32,981 nt of DNA from Thermoanaerobaculia bacterium (GCA_028285365.1 JANQPS010000298.1:1-32981), one strand, 5' to 3'. Shown: positions 9,056-18,944, counted from the first letter of the stretch. Numbers and translations are program-made. Notes: generated by a model not told the origin, from the sequence alone.

Positions 9056-9115
9056 TCGACAAGTGACGAATCGACAGGTGACAAATCGACAAGTGACGAA
9101 TCGACAGGTGATAGT
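9056..9115. repeat. 15-bp tandem repeat, 4 units
   Basis: TCGACAAGTGACGAA (9056-9070), TCGACAGGTGACAAA (9071-9085), TCGACAAGTGACGAA (9086-9100), TCGACAGGTGATAGT (9101-9115). Units 1 and 3 are identical, so it also reads as a 30-bp x2 repeat. Confidence 0.85.
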
Positions 9116-9226
9116 GCCGGACACAGGGATCTCCGTAGCTCTCTGAGGCCCCGTGGTTGTCGTAGGCTGACCATCTGACCCCAGCGCCCCGGCGCGCCCA
9201 TCTTCCTCCCGAGGCGAACGAGACCC

Positions 9227-9982
9227 ATGAGCGAGACCGTCGACTCCTCCACGAACCCCGCGAAGACCAAAGGGGCGATCGAAGCTCGTGGCATCAACAA
9301 GTCCTATCCCAGCGGTGAGGCTGTCGTCGACGTCCTGAAGGGTGTCGACCTCGACCTGGATGCTGGCGACGACATGGTGATCCTCGGGCCCTCGGGCTCC
9401 GGTAAGAGCACGCTTCTGTACATCCTGGGAACTCTCGAGCAGGCAAGCTCCGGGAGCTTGACCATTGACGGCAAGACGCCGGAGTCGATGAACGAGGCAG
9501 AGCTTGCGAGATTCCGCAACGAGACCGTCGGGTTCGTCTTTCAGGACCATCACCTCCTGCCGCAGTACACCGTGTTGCAGAACGTTCTTCTGCCGGTCCT
9601 GGCTGGCGACGGACCGAGTGCAAGTGATGCGGAGAAGCGCGCCAACGAGCTCGTCGACGCGGTCGGGCTGGCAGGCAGGGCCCATCACAAACCTGCCCAG
9701 CTGTCGGGAGGAGAGCGTCAGCGAGCCGCAATTGCAAGAGCCATGATCAACGCTCCGGCGGTGCTGCTCTGTGACGAGCCGACTGGCAACCTCGATCGGG
9801 CGACTGCCACAGTGGTGGGTGATCTCTTGTTCACCATGAGCTCCCGAGAAGGTAGTTCTCTGGTAGTCGTCACTCACAGTCTCGAACTGGCCGACCGGTT
9901 CAGCGTGCGTTGCGAGCTCCGAGACGGTCGGTTGGTCACGGAGAAAGCCTCACCGGCTCAGGGCGGAGGAACGAGCTCATGA
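9227..9982 (+). CDS. ABC transporter ATP-binding protein (LolD/MacB type)
   Basis: Walker A 'GPSGSGKSTLL', signature 'LSGGERQRAAIARAM', Walker B 'VLLCDEPTGNLD', H-loop 'VVVTHS'. Confidence 0.95.
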   Translation: MSETVDSSTNPAKTKGAIEARGINKSYPSGEAVVDVLKGVDLDLDAGDDMVILGPSGSGKSTLLYILGTLEQASSGSLTIDGKTPESMNEAELARFRNETVGFVFQDHHLLPQYTVLQNVLLPVLAGDGPSASDAEKRANELVDAVGLAGRAHHKPAQLSGGERQRAAIARAMINAPAVLLCDEPTGNLDRATATVVGDLLFTMSSREGSSLVVVTHSLELADRFSVRCELRDGRLVTEKASPAQGGGTSS

Positions 9983-12900
9983 GTACCCCGGGAGTCGTCT
10001 CGAGTCTGAGGCACTACTGGCGCCCACATGTCGCGGTCGCACTGGCCACTGCCATCACCACGGCGGTTCTCGTCGGCTCCCTGCTGGTCGGCGACTCCAT
10101 GCGAGGAAGTCTCAGGGACCTCGTCGTCGAACGACTTGGGCAGATCGACACGGTTCTCGTTGGCGATCGCTTCTTTCGAGCCGAGCTAGCGAACGTCGCC
10201 TTGGAACTCCCGGTCGAGGGGGACGGGGCAGGCGGCCGGGAGGTCGAGGCCGCACCCGTCATTCTGCTGCGTGGTGCTGCTACGGCTCCTGGCGTCGGCA
10301 GCCGTGCGTCTTCGGTCGACATCGTCGGTGTCGACGAGAGCTTCCTCGGGTTGTTCGACGACAGCCAGGCCATTTCCTTCGAGCGAGAAGACGGCCAGCT
10401 GTTTCCTTCCGTCGTGCTCAACCGGTCTCTTGCCGACGAGCTGAGCTCGGACGTCGGAGACGAGGTGCTGCTGACTCTGTCGCGGCCGAGTGACGTACCA
10501 CGCGAGTCGTTGCTGGGCTCGACCGACAGCAGCGACCTCGTTCAAACGATGCGGGTCAGTGTTCGTGAGGTCGTGGCGGACAGCGGACTGGGGCGGTTCG
10601 GGCTCGAGCCGCATCAGAACCTTCCGTTGAATGCCTTCGTCCGGTTGAGAGACTTGCAGCGTGCCCTCGACCAGCGTCGCCAGGTGAACGCCTTGATGTT
10701 GGCCGGCATCGATGCGGACTCGGTATCGAGCGGTCTCGAGACGAAGATGACCGCGCAAGACTTCGGACTCGAGCTGGAGGAGGCGGGAGACACCCTGACG
10801 GTGAGGAGCCGCGAGGTCATGTTACGCCCCGAGCTGGAGCGTCGACTTCTGACGTGGGCCGCCGAGAGAGGCCTCGAAGTGATGCCGGTCTCGACTTACC
10901 TGGCCAACCGCGTCGAGGCTGCCAATGGCCGCTCGTTTCCGTACTCGACGATCACGGCACTCGATCCTCGTCTGGCATCCGCGTTTGGTGACTTGCCCGT
11001 GGGGACAGGCGCCGATGAGATCAGCTTCCGTGACGCACTGCAGGAGGACGAGGTTCTGATGAACCGCTGGGCAGCCGAGGACCTCGACGTCCAGGCCGGT
11101 GACTCTGTCGTCGTCAGCTACTGGGAGGTCGGCCAGCAGGAGGAGTTGATCCCGCGTGACATCGAGCTGCGGGTTCGCGCTGTGCTGGAGATGGTCGGGC
11201 TCGGTGCCAATCGAGATCTCACGCCGGAGTTCCCGGGCGTGCACGATGCCGACGACATGTCGGACTGGGATCCGACCTTTCCGGTCGATCTCGGCCAGAT
11301 TCGAGATCTCGACGAAGCGTACTGGGATCTCCACGGCGCGGCACCCAAGCTGTTCGTCGGCCCAGAGCTCGGGCGTAGGCTTTGGGGGAGCGATCGCTTC
11401 GGAACCGTGACCTCCATTCATCTGGCCGCTCAGGACCAAGACTCGAGCGGCTTACGCGGCGACCTGGAGTCCGCCCTTCCCGCGATTCTCGACATGAGGT
11501 CGGCGGGCCTCGACGCGATCCCCGTTCGAGATCAGGGGCTACAGGCGGCAAAAGGTGCGACGGAGTTCGCAGGGCTCTTCTTTGGCTTCAGCCTCTTTCT
11601 CATCATCTCAGCCGTGCTCCTGGCGAGTCTCTTCTTCCGTTTGGGGACGGAGCAGCGCGCACGAGAGATTGGTCTGCGACTCGCGGCCGGGCACTCTTTG
11701 CGCCTGGTGCAGAGAACGCTGGTCAGGGAGGGTGCCATCGTCGCCGGCGTCGGCGTCGTGCTCGGACTCGTGTTGGCGGCACTGTATGCCTCGGTCATGG
11801 TCTGGGCCCTGCAGACTGTTTGGATCGGCGCCATCGGGTCGCGGTTCCTGACGCTTCATCTGGGCCCTCTGTCTCTCGTGGGAGGAGGTCTGGGAGCTCT
11901 GCTGCTCGTGGTCTTCGTGATCTGGCGCTCATCCCAAGCCTTGGCTCGACTGCCGGTGGTCGGCTTGCTTCGCGGGGTGACCGAGACCGCGGTCGAGCCG
12001 AAGCGGCGAGGGCGCTGGGCGCGACGAACCGCCACGGTCTCGGCCATCCTTGCCGGGCTGCTGCTCATGGCGACCATGATCCTTCCGCAACAGCAGGCGG
12101 CGCCCCTGTTCATGGGGCTCGGAATGCTGTTGTTGATCGTTGGACTCAGCGTCTTCTCACTCAGATTGGCCCGACCTACCGACGCTTTGGTGACGTCCGG
12201 AGGTTTCGCCGGCCTGCTGCGCATGGCCTTCAAATCGACCTCACTCAATCCGGGTCGCAGCCTGCTGTCCGCGGCGCTCGTTTCGAGTGCGTGTTTTGTC
12301 ATCGTCGCGGTGGGGGCTTACGGTCACCGATTCGGTGAAGAGCTGCGCGAGAAGGGCAGTGGTGCAGGTGGCTTCTGGTACCACGCGAGCAGTGAGATCC
12401 CGCTCTTCTTCGACCTCGGATCAGCCGACGGACGCTTCGAGCTCGGTCTCGATTCCGAAACCGAGGCCTTGCTCGAGGACGCGGAGGTCTTCTCGATGCG
12501 GTTCCTTCCAGGTGACGACGTCAGCTGCCTCAATCTGTACCAGCCTCAGGAGCCCAGGCTGCTGGGTGTTCAGCAGAGCTTCATCGAGCGCGGTGGGTTT
12601 GCGTTTCAGGGGGTTCTCGAAGAGCGGGAGAACCCCTGGTCGCTGCTGGACGAGGACTTCGGACCCGACGTCATTCCGGCGATCGGTGATGCCAACTCGG
12701 TCATGTGGATTCTCAAGTCGGGCCTCGGCAAAGACGTCGAGCTGGTCAACGAGCGCGGAGAGCCGATTCGAGTCCGCCTCGTCGGGCTCCTGAGCCGATC
12801 CATCTTTCGCAGCGAGCTGCTGATCGCCGAGGAGCGATTCCTGGAGCACTTCCCGTCGCAGTCCGGCTATCACCAGTTCCTCATCGCTCCGACTCCAGAG

Positions 12901-13383
12901 CACGAAGCTGGCTTGGCCGAAGGCCTCGAGACCGATCTGGCGCGGTTCGGTGTCGACGTCACGACGACCGCACAGCGACTCGAGAGTTACCAGGCTGTCG
13001 AGAACACCTACCTGGGGACGTTTCAGGCGCTCGGCGGCTTAGGACTCGTGCTGGGTACCTTTGGCCTCGCAGTCATCGTACTGCGCAACATCATCGAGCG
13101 ATCGTCGGAGCTGGCGGCAATGCGCGCGATGGGATTCAGGAGGCGCACCCTGGGCTGGATGGTACTGGCCGAGAACAGCGTTCTGCTCTTCGCCGGCGTT
13201 GTCATCGGCGCCCTTTCGGCACTGGTCGCGGTGTTGCCACACCTTCGGGGTGGGCAGGCTCTGGTGCCCTGGGGCTCGCTGCTGGCGACCTTGGCGCTCG
13301 TGCTCCTCTTCGGAACTCTGGCAAGTCTCGCCGCACTTCGGCAGGCCTTGAGGGCGCCCCTCCTGCCCGCCCTGAGAGGTTGA
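9979..13383 (+). CDS. ABC transporter permease, FtsX/LolC-like
   Basis: ATG 9979 overlaps the ATPase stop (ATGA). N-terminal TM, large extracytoplasmic regions, FtsX-like TM clusters ('ASLFFRLGTEQRAREIGLRLAAGHSLRLVQRTLVREG', 'IIERSSELAAMRAMGFRRRTLGWMVLAENSVLLFAGVVIGALSALVAVLP'). Confidence 0.9.
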   Translation: MSTPGVVSSLRHYWRPHVAVALATAITTAVLVGSLLVGDSMRGSLRDLVVERLGQIDTVLVGDRFFRAELANVALELPVEGDGAGGREVEAAPVILLRGAATAPGVGSRASSVDIVGVDESFLGLFDDSQAISFEREDGQLFPSVVLNRSLADELSSDVGDEVLLTLSRPSDVPRESLLGSTDSSDLVQTMRVSVREVVADSGLGRFGLEPHQNLPLNAFVRLRDLQRALDQRRQVNALMLAGIDADSVSSGLETKMTAQDFGLELEEAGDTLTVRSREVMLRPELERRLLTWAAERGLEVMPVSTYLANRVEAANGRSFPYSTITALDPRLASAFGDLPVGTGADEISFRDALQEDEVLMNRWAAEDLDVQAGDSVVVSYWEVGQQEELIPRDIELRVRAVLEMVGLGANRDLTPEFPGVHDADDMSDWDPTFPVDLGQIRDLDEAYWDLHGAAPKLFVGPELGRRLWGSDRFGTVTSIHLAAQDQDSSGLRGDLESALPAILDMRSAGLDAIPVRDQGLQAAKGATEFAGLFFGFSLFLIISAVLLASLFFRLGTEQRAREIGLRLAAGHSLRLVQRTLVREGAIVAGVGVVLGLVLAALYASVMVWALQTVWIGAIGSRFLTLHLGPLSLVGGGLGALLLVVFVIWRSSQALARLPVVGLLRGVTETAVEPKRRGRWARRTATVSAILAGLLLMATMILPQQQAAPLFMGLGMLLLIVGLSVFSLRLARPTDALVTSGGFAGLLRMAFKSTSLNPGRSLLSAALVSSACFVIVAVGAYGHRFGEELREKGSGAGGFWYHASSEIPLFFDLGSADGRFELGLDSETEALLEDAEVFSMRFLPGDDVSCLNLYQPQEPRLLGVQQSFIERGGFAFQGVLEERENPWSLLDEDFGPDVIPAIGDANSVMWILKSGLGKDVELVNERGEPIRVRLVGLLSRSIFRSELLIAEERFLEHFPSQSGYHQFLIAPTPEHEAGLAEGLETDLARFGVDVTTTAQRLESYQAVENTYLGTFQALGGLGLVLGTFGLAVIVLRNIIERSSELAAMRAMGFRRRTLGWMVLAENSVLLFAGVVIGALSALVAVLPHLRGGQALVPWGSLLATLALVLLFGTLASLAALRQALRAPLLPALRG

Positions 13384-13468
13384 GGCTCGAGGTTGACGCT
13401 GAGAGCCTGAGCCCTGCGGCAGTTGTGACGGTCTGGGACTCAGTCCACGCCGTCACACTCGAGCCTCA
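13381..13468. terminator. Nested inverted repeat between convergent genes; candidate bidirectional terminator
   Basis: Outer arms TGAGGCTCGAG (13381-13391) / CTCGAGCCTCA (13458-13468) are perfect complements. Inner arms TGTGACGG (13424-13431) / CCGTCACA (13450-13457). No clear T-tract. Confidence 0.45.
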
Positions 13469-16120
13469 GTCACCTCCGATGGTCGTCTCGAACAGTTTGA
13501 GAATCCGACGGTACTCGTCGAGCCAACTCGCGGGTTCTCGAAATCCGTGGGGCTCGACCGGATAGATGGCGATCTCCCAGTTTTCCTTCTCCAGCTCGAT
13601 GAGGCGCTGGACGAGGCGAACGCTGTCCTGAAAGAGGACGTTGTCGTCCAGCATGCCCGTGCAGATCAGGAGGTGCCCCTCGAGTCCTTCGGCAAACTCG
13701 ATGGGGGAGCTGCGCTCGTAGGCCTCCGGATCGAGCTCCGGGGTGTTGAGGATGTTGGACGTGTAGGGATGGTTGTAGTGAGCCCAGTCGGTTACGGGTC
13801 TCAGGGCCGCACCGGCTGCGAATAGGCCAGGTTCGCGAAACATGGCCATGAACGTCACGAAACCGCCGTACGACCCTCCATAGACCCCGATGCGGTCGGG
13901 ATCGACTCCGTGCTGGTCCACGAGGTAGCGCACGCCGTCCGCGAGGTCTTCGAGCTCCGGAGTTCCCATCTGGCGGTAGATGGCTGTTCGCCAGTCTCGC
14001 CCGTAGCCAGCCGATGCGCGAAAGTCCATGTCGAGCACCACGTAGCCGCGCTCGACGAGCAGTGAGTGGAACATGAATTCGCGGAAGTACCCCGACCAAC
14101 CCTGGTGAGCATTCTGGAGGTAGCCCGCACCGTGGACGAAGACGACCGCCGGCCGTCCTCGTCGGCGTCGCTCGTCAGGTAGGTAGAGCCGCGAGTAGAT
14201 CGGATCGTCGACGACACTCGACGGAACCTCGACGATCTCGGGCTCGACCCATGGCATACCGCTGAACTCGGTCGAGATGGTCTCCGTGAGCTGACGAGGA
14301 CCGGAGGTCGTATCACTCAAGCTCTGGTGGTAGAGCTCCGGCGGACCGGTCGTGGTCGAATGAGTCACGACCAGCTGCTGGCCATCAGGCGAGAGGACGA
14401 AGCGATTCATGCCACCGAGGCGGGTGACTTGCTGCAGCTCGCCCCCTGCCGTCGGGACGCGATAGACCTCGAAGTTGCCGGGGTGCGTACGGTTGGCGAT
14501 CACGTAGACGGCCTGGCCATCGGGCGTCGCCTGAGGAGAGTCGACGACGAAGTCACCGGACGTCAGCTGACGCGCCTCCTCATCTCCGGCCGTCCACACG
14601 TAGAGGTGTGAGGAGCCGGTCTCTTCGGAGAGGAAGTAGAGGGTCTCGTCGTCGAGCCACCCGGTGTCGCGAAAGCTCCAGTTGATCCAGGCCTCGTCGG
14701 TCAGTCGATGCACAGGCCGGAGCTCGGCGTTGGCGAGATCGACGGTCACGATCCAGCGGTCTTTGTTGTCGAGCGAAACGACCTGAATCCAGGCTCGGTC
14801 CCCTCGCTGGTTCCACCCCATGCCCGAGAACGACACGCTGCGTGGCTCTGCATCCTTCTTGGCCTCTTGATCGGCCTCGCCCGCGTACGTCGCTGTCTCG
14901 TCCTGCTCGGCGTCGTCTTCGGCTCCGCTGCGCTGCTTCGCGCGCTCGGCGGCGGCCGCACGCAGCTCCGCGAGCGGATCGTCCCCGATTCCTGGCAGGA
15001 CGCTCAAATCGAGCTCGACCAGCTCCTGGTCGACTCGATCCAAAAGAACGAGAGAGACCGCACGCGGCATCTGTCCGACCTTCGGGCGGACTGTGTCGGT
15101 CTCGACGTAGCCGCTCTCGGTGACGTAGCGGGGCATCTGGTCCACTTTGGGAGGTTCCTCCTGCTTAGGGCGCAACACGACGAGTGCGTGCCGCCCATCT
15201 GGAGACGCCCCGACTCGTTGGATCTCCCGCTTGGAGCCGACGTACCATGGCTGCTCGACCCGGCCGGAATCGGCCTGTGACAGACGCTGCGTCAGCTCGA
15301 GTCTGCGGCGCTCTCGATTGGCCTCGTCGTCGACCCACCGAAACAAGCGGCGCTGTTGACGCTGCAAATAGTCCCCTTTGGCCTCCGCTTCGTCGAGCTT
15401 CTCGATTGGGTCGTCGGCGGCGCGGACGCTGAACAACTCGGTTTCGAGTCCGGTCTCCAGGTCTCGCGCAAAGACGCTGGAGCCTCTGCTGAAGGCAACT
15501 CGACCGTCAACGAGGTGGAACGGCTGACTCTCGCTTGACGATGTCCTGGTGAGTTGGACCCTCGCGCCGGCCGCGAGGTCATGGACGTAGATGTCCCCGC
15601 CGCGCGAGTATGCGAAGCGACGACGATCGGCACTCCAGCTGCCACCTCGTGAATCGGTCAGATGGAGCTCCTCGAGCGGCACTCGTCGGGCAGCCTCGCC
15701 CTCTAGCCCTACTTCCCAGAGTCGGCTCTGACGCGGGTCGAAGTCCTCCTCGATCGGCACGTCGCGATCGAAGTAGACCCGAGTCGAGTCGCTGGACCAG
15801 AACGGTCTCTGCGGTGGACGCCCGAGCCACTGCGGGTGACGCATGATGTCTTCGAGCGCGAACGTCTGGCTCGTAGCGGCTGCCTGAGGTTGAGCCTCGG
15901 CAGCTGCCGGCGTAAGCGCCAGGGCGCAGAGCGAGGCCAGGAACGTGGCCATCGCGATCGCGGAACCTGGGCTCTGGCGAAGGCCAGCTGGAGCCGATGC
16001 GCTCGCTCGTGTGACGAGATCGACGACAACGAGCGGCTGATCGGATGGGAGGCCTCGCGAGACGCTGACCCGCCGACCTCCGCAGTGGTGAGAGTCAGGT
16101 TCTCGCGAGGTGAGGGGCAC
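13466..16120 (-). CDS. S9 family peptidase (prolyl oligopeptidase-like), secreted
   Basis: Catalytic serine motif 'GVYGGSYGGFVTFMAMF', C-terminal 'YPVEPHGF', beta-propeller-like N-terminal half, hydrophobic segment 'MATFLASLCALALTPAAAEA'. Start uncertain: GTG 16120 (GGAG upstream) or ATG 15952. Confidence 0.9.
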   Translation of the reverse strand: MPLTSREPDSHHCGGRRVSVSRGLPSDQPLVVVDLVTRASASAPAGLRQSPGSAIAMATFLASLCALALTPAAAEAQPQAAATSQTFALEDIMRHPQWLGRPPQRPFWSSDSTRVYFDRDVPIEEDFDPRQSRLWEVGLEGEAARRVPLEELHLTDSRGGSWSADRRRFAYSRGGDIYVHDLAAGARVQLTRTSSSESQPFHLVDGRVAFSRGSSVFARDLETGLETELFSVRAADDPIEKLDEAEAKGDYLQRQQRRLFRWVDDEANRERRRLELTQRLSQADSGRVEQPWYVGSKREIQRVGASPDGRHALVVLRPKQEEPPKVDQMPRYVTESGYVETDTVRPKVGQMPRAVSLVLLDRVDQELVELDLSVLPGIGDDPLAELRAAAAERAKQRSGAEDDAEQDETATYAGEADQEAKKDAEPRSVSFSGMGWNQRGDRAWIQVVSLDNKDRWIVTVDLANAELRPVHRLTDEAWINWSFRDTGWLDDETLYFLSEETGSSHLYVWTAGDEEARQLTSGDFVVDSPQATPDGQAVYVIANRTHPGNFEVYRVPTAGGELQQVTRLGGMNRFVLSPDGQQLVVTHSTTTGPPELYHQSLSDTTSGPRQLTETISTEFSGMPWVEPEIVEVPSSVVDDPIYSRLYLPDERRRRGRPAVVFVHGAGYLQNAHQGWSGYFREFMFHSLLVERGYVVLDMDFRASAGYGRDWRTAIYRQMGTPELEDLADGVRYLVDQHGVDPDRIGVYGGSYGGFVTFMAMFREPGLFAAGAALRPVTDWAHYNHPYTSNILNTPELDPEAYERSSPIEFAEGLEGHLLICTGMLDDNVLFQDSVRLVQRLIELEKENWEIAIYPVEPHGFREPASWLDEYRRILKLFETTIGGD

Positions 16121-16122
16121 GG

Positions 16123-17106
16123 TTACTCCAGGTACTTGATCATTTCCTGAGCGGTCGCGGCATCAGGGTCGTTGGGAGCGAGATCGAGGAACTTCTGCAA
16201 GACCTCTTTGGCCCGAGCGTTCTCGCCAGCACTGATGAGGACCAGGCCCATCATGTAGTTCGCCTTGGCGTGATTCGGGTCGGCGGTGAGAACCCGCTCG
16301 AGTCCCTCGCGCGCCTTGTCCATGTCGCCGTTGTTGTAGGCATCGGCGGCCTGGTTGAAGATGTTCTTGCTGGCCTTCTCGGGATCGGCCTGCTCGAGCG
16401 CCGTCAACGCCGCTTGAGCCTTGTCGGACTCACCGAGCTCCGAGTAGGACGCATAGAGGACCTGCTGCATCGACTCGACATCGACGTCTGCCGCCACTGC
16501 TGTCTCGGCTCGCTCGGCAGCATCTGCCCAGTTTTCCTGCTTGAGGTAGAGCCGCGCCAACGCCGCATGGGCCATGTCGAGCGTGGAATCTTTGTCGAGA
16601 GCGGCCAAGAAGAGCGCTTCCGCGGTATCCAGATCTTCTGCGTTGAGGGCGGCGACTCCTTTGTTGAAGGTTTCGGCCGCACCACCCTTGGCAGCGTCTT
16701 CTGCGCTCACGTCGGAGCTCGCCGGATTGGCGGCCGCATTGGCGAGCGCCGCCTGCTGGGTCATGATCGTGAAGTCACGGCGGGTTTCCTTGCGCGCAGT
16801 AACCCGAACCCCACCAACCTCTTTGGTCTGATAGCCGTTCTTCTTGATAGTCAGCTCGTAGGGCACCGTGGCATTGGCGAGGAAGATGCGATAGCGGCCC
16901 CGCTTGTTCGTCTTCTCGATCTGTTCGAACGAGGGGCGCTCGGGATCCGTCACGATGATCTCGACGTCGGGTACCGGCTGATCGTTCTCGTCGCGGATCT
17001 GGCCTTCGAGCTGACCGGGAAGCTGAGCCGAGAGGCTGGATGCGGCAACGAAGGCGAAGAGGGTGATCATGGCGTAGAGCCAGGGCCTTTGGCCGAACTT
17101 GTTCAT
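16123..17106 (-). CDS. TPR repeat protein with N-terminal carboxypeptidase-regulatory-like domain
   Basis: Signal-like N-terminus; 'GQIRDENDQPVPDVEIIVTDPERPSFEQIEKTNKRGRYRIFLANATVPYELTIKKNGYQTKEV' then helical repeats ('DMAHAALARLYLKQENWADAAERAETAV'). ATG 17106 has a GGAG upstream. Confidence 0.85.
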   Translation of the reverse strand: MNKFGQRPWLYAMITLFAFVAASSLSAQLPGQLEGQIRDENDQPVPDVEIIVTDPERPSFEQIEKTNKRGRYRIFLANATVPYELTIKKNGYQTKEVGGVRVTARKETRRDFTIMTQQAALANAAANPASSDVSAEDAAKGGAAETFNKGVAALNAEDLDTAEALFLAALDKDSTLDMAHAALARLYLKQENWADAAERAETAVAADVDVESMQQVLYASYSELGESDKAQAALTALEQADPEKASKNIFNQAADAYNNGDMDKAREGLERVLTADPNHAKANYMMGLVLISAGENARAKEVLQKFLDLAPNDPDAATAQEMIKYLE

Positions 17107-17405
17107 TGAACTCTCCTTGGGATTCCCTTTTGGGGTGATCACGCGGGAAAGATCGCGTGAGTGTCAGAGGCGGCAAGGCGCCGTCGTTTCGTCGAGTGCG
17201 AGCTGAGACTCATCGGCCGGAACTCGTCCCGCCCTGACCTGCCAGGCTGAAGTTCGCTCTGAGCAGGTGTGGGTGGGAAGCGACTGTTGGCTCTCAGGGA
17301 GCCGCAGAATACCAGGTCGAAAGCTCGATGAATCGGCTCGGTGACGTTCTGCCGGTCGGGTAGCGGTCCCGCACACTGCAAGGCTCGCTCACTAGAATTC
17401 GAGGC

Positions 17406-18944
17406 ATGGCGCTCGAATTCCGTCCCGCTGATCCCAGAACCCTCGAGATTGGCCTGGACCTGTGTCGTGCTGTCCGAGAGGCGGGAGGGCGTGCGCACTT
17501 CGTGGGCGGTTGTGTCCGTGATGCCTTGCTGGACAGGCCGAGCGCGGACTACGACATCGAGGTGTTTGGCCTCGAACCCCGAGCCTTGAGCTCCCTGATT
17601 GCCGGTCGGTGGCGAGTCGATCTCGTCGGCGAGGCTTTCGGGGTGATCAAGCTGCGCGACGCGCCGATCGACGTCGCGCTTCCGAGGCGAGAGTCGAAGC
17701 GTGGCCTCGGGCACCGGGGATTCGAGGTCCATTCGGACCCGCACCTGAGCGTCCACGGGGCGGGTCTGCGGCGCGATTTCACGTGCAACGCCATTGCGTA
17801 CGACCCGCTCGAGCAGCGGTTGATCGATCCTCTTGACGGGAAGTCGGATCTGGAGCGAGGAATTCTGAGGGCAACCTCTGAGCGCTTTCTCGATGATCCC
17901 CTGCGTGTCCTTCGTGGCGCTCAGCTCTCAGCCCGCTTCGAACTCGAGGCTGACCAGGAGACCCTCGATCTGTGCTCCCGAGTGGGACTCGAGGGTCTGC
18001 CCTCCGAGCGGATCGGGGGCGAGTGGGAGAAGCTCTTCCTCCTCGGGCGTCGCCCGAGCGTTGGCCTCAGCCTTCTGCAGCGGTGCGGTTGGCTCCAGTA
18101 CTTCCCTGAGCTCGAGGCTCTCGACGGATGTCCGCAGGACCCAGAGTGGCATCCCGAGGGTGACGTCCTCGTGCATACCGGACTGGTCCTGGACGCATTT
18201 GCCGAAGAGCGCGTGGGTGATCGCGAAGAAGATCTCGTCGTGGGCGCTGCCTGCCTCTGTCACGACCTCGGAAAACCGCGAACGACCGTGCATGAGCGTG
18301 GGCGTTGGCGCTCTCCTGGCCACGAACAGGCTGGCGTAGAGCCCACGAGGAGCCTCTTGCGGCGCCTGGGCTTCCCCGAGAGATGGGTGGAGTCGGTGGT
18401 CCCGCTGGTCGCCCACCATCTCAAGCCTTTCCAGCTCTACGACGCTCGCGCTGGAGACTCGGCCATCCGCCGGCTCGCGCGTCGGGTCGGAAGAATCGAC
18501 CGCCTGGTCAGACTCGCTCGCGCCGACGCGAGAGGGCGCGGGCCACGTTCGGGCGAGCGTACGGCCGAGTGCGATTGGCTACTCGAACGAGCACGGGCCT
18601 TGGAGGTTGAGGCTGGTCGCCCTCGTCCACTGATCATGGGGCGGCACCTGGTCGCCAGGGGGCTCGAGCCTGGTCCCCACTTTCGCGAGATCCTCGACGG
18701 TTGCTACGAGAAACAGCTGGATGGCGTCATCGTGGACCGCGAGTCCGCGGAGCGTTATCTGGATGAGCAGGTTCTGGGACCCGAGCGCGCGCTGCGGCTT
18801 GCGAGACCAGCCGCAGCCGGCCTGTCCGTCGAAACGCCCGCAACCGCGGAAGAAGAGGAAACAGCCGACGGCTCTCATACGTCTAACGGTCGCTCGAATG
18901 GCGACGAGATCGCGACGCGAGTCAGAGATCAAGCCCTTGAGTGA
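17406..18944 (+). CDS. cca: CCA tRNA nucleotidyltransferase-like protein with HD domain
   Basis: 'HFVGGCVRDALLDRPSADYDIEVFGLEP' nucleotidyltransferase motif, 'RRDFTCNAIAYDPLEQRLIDPLDGKSDLERGILRATSERFLDDPLRVLRGAQLSARF', HD motif 'CLCHDLGKPRTT'. Confidence 0.9.
   Translation: MALEFRPADPRTLEIGLDLCRAVREAGGRAHFVGGCVRDALLDRPSADYDIEVFGLEPRALSSLIAGRWRVDLVGEAFGVIKLRDAPIDVALPRRESKRGLGHRGFEVHSDPHLSVHGAGLRRDFTCNAIAYDPLEQRLIDPLDGKSDLERGILRATSERFLDDPLRVLRGAQLSARFELEADQETLDLCSRVGLEGLPSERIGGEWEKLFLLGRRPSVGLSLLQRCGWLQYFPELEALDGCPQDPEWHPEGDVLVHTGLVLDAFAEERVGDREEDLVVGAACLCHDLGKPRTTVHERGRWRSPGHEQAGVEPTRSLLRRLGFPERWVESVVPLVAHHLKPFQLYDARAGDSAIRRLARRVGRIDRLVRLARADARGRGPRSGERTAECDWLLERARALEVEAGRPRPLIMGRHLVARGLEPGPHFREILDGCYEKQLDGVIVDRESAERYLDEQVLGPERALRLARPAAAGLSVETPATAEEEETADGSHTSNGRSNGDEIATRVRDQALE

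Noticed and set aside
11382-12338. 318-aa alternative-frame ORF inside the ABC permease
   Set aside because: Arg/Gly/Ser-rich out-of-frame translation typical of GC-rich DNA; the FtsX-like frame is clearly the real one.
17107-17405. Structured RNA or promoter elements in the divergent gap between the TPR gene and cca
   Set aside because: Probably contains divergent promoters, but no confident -35/-10 or operator could be assigned from sequence alone.
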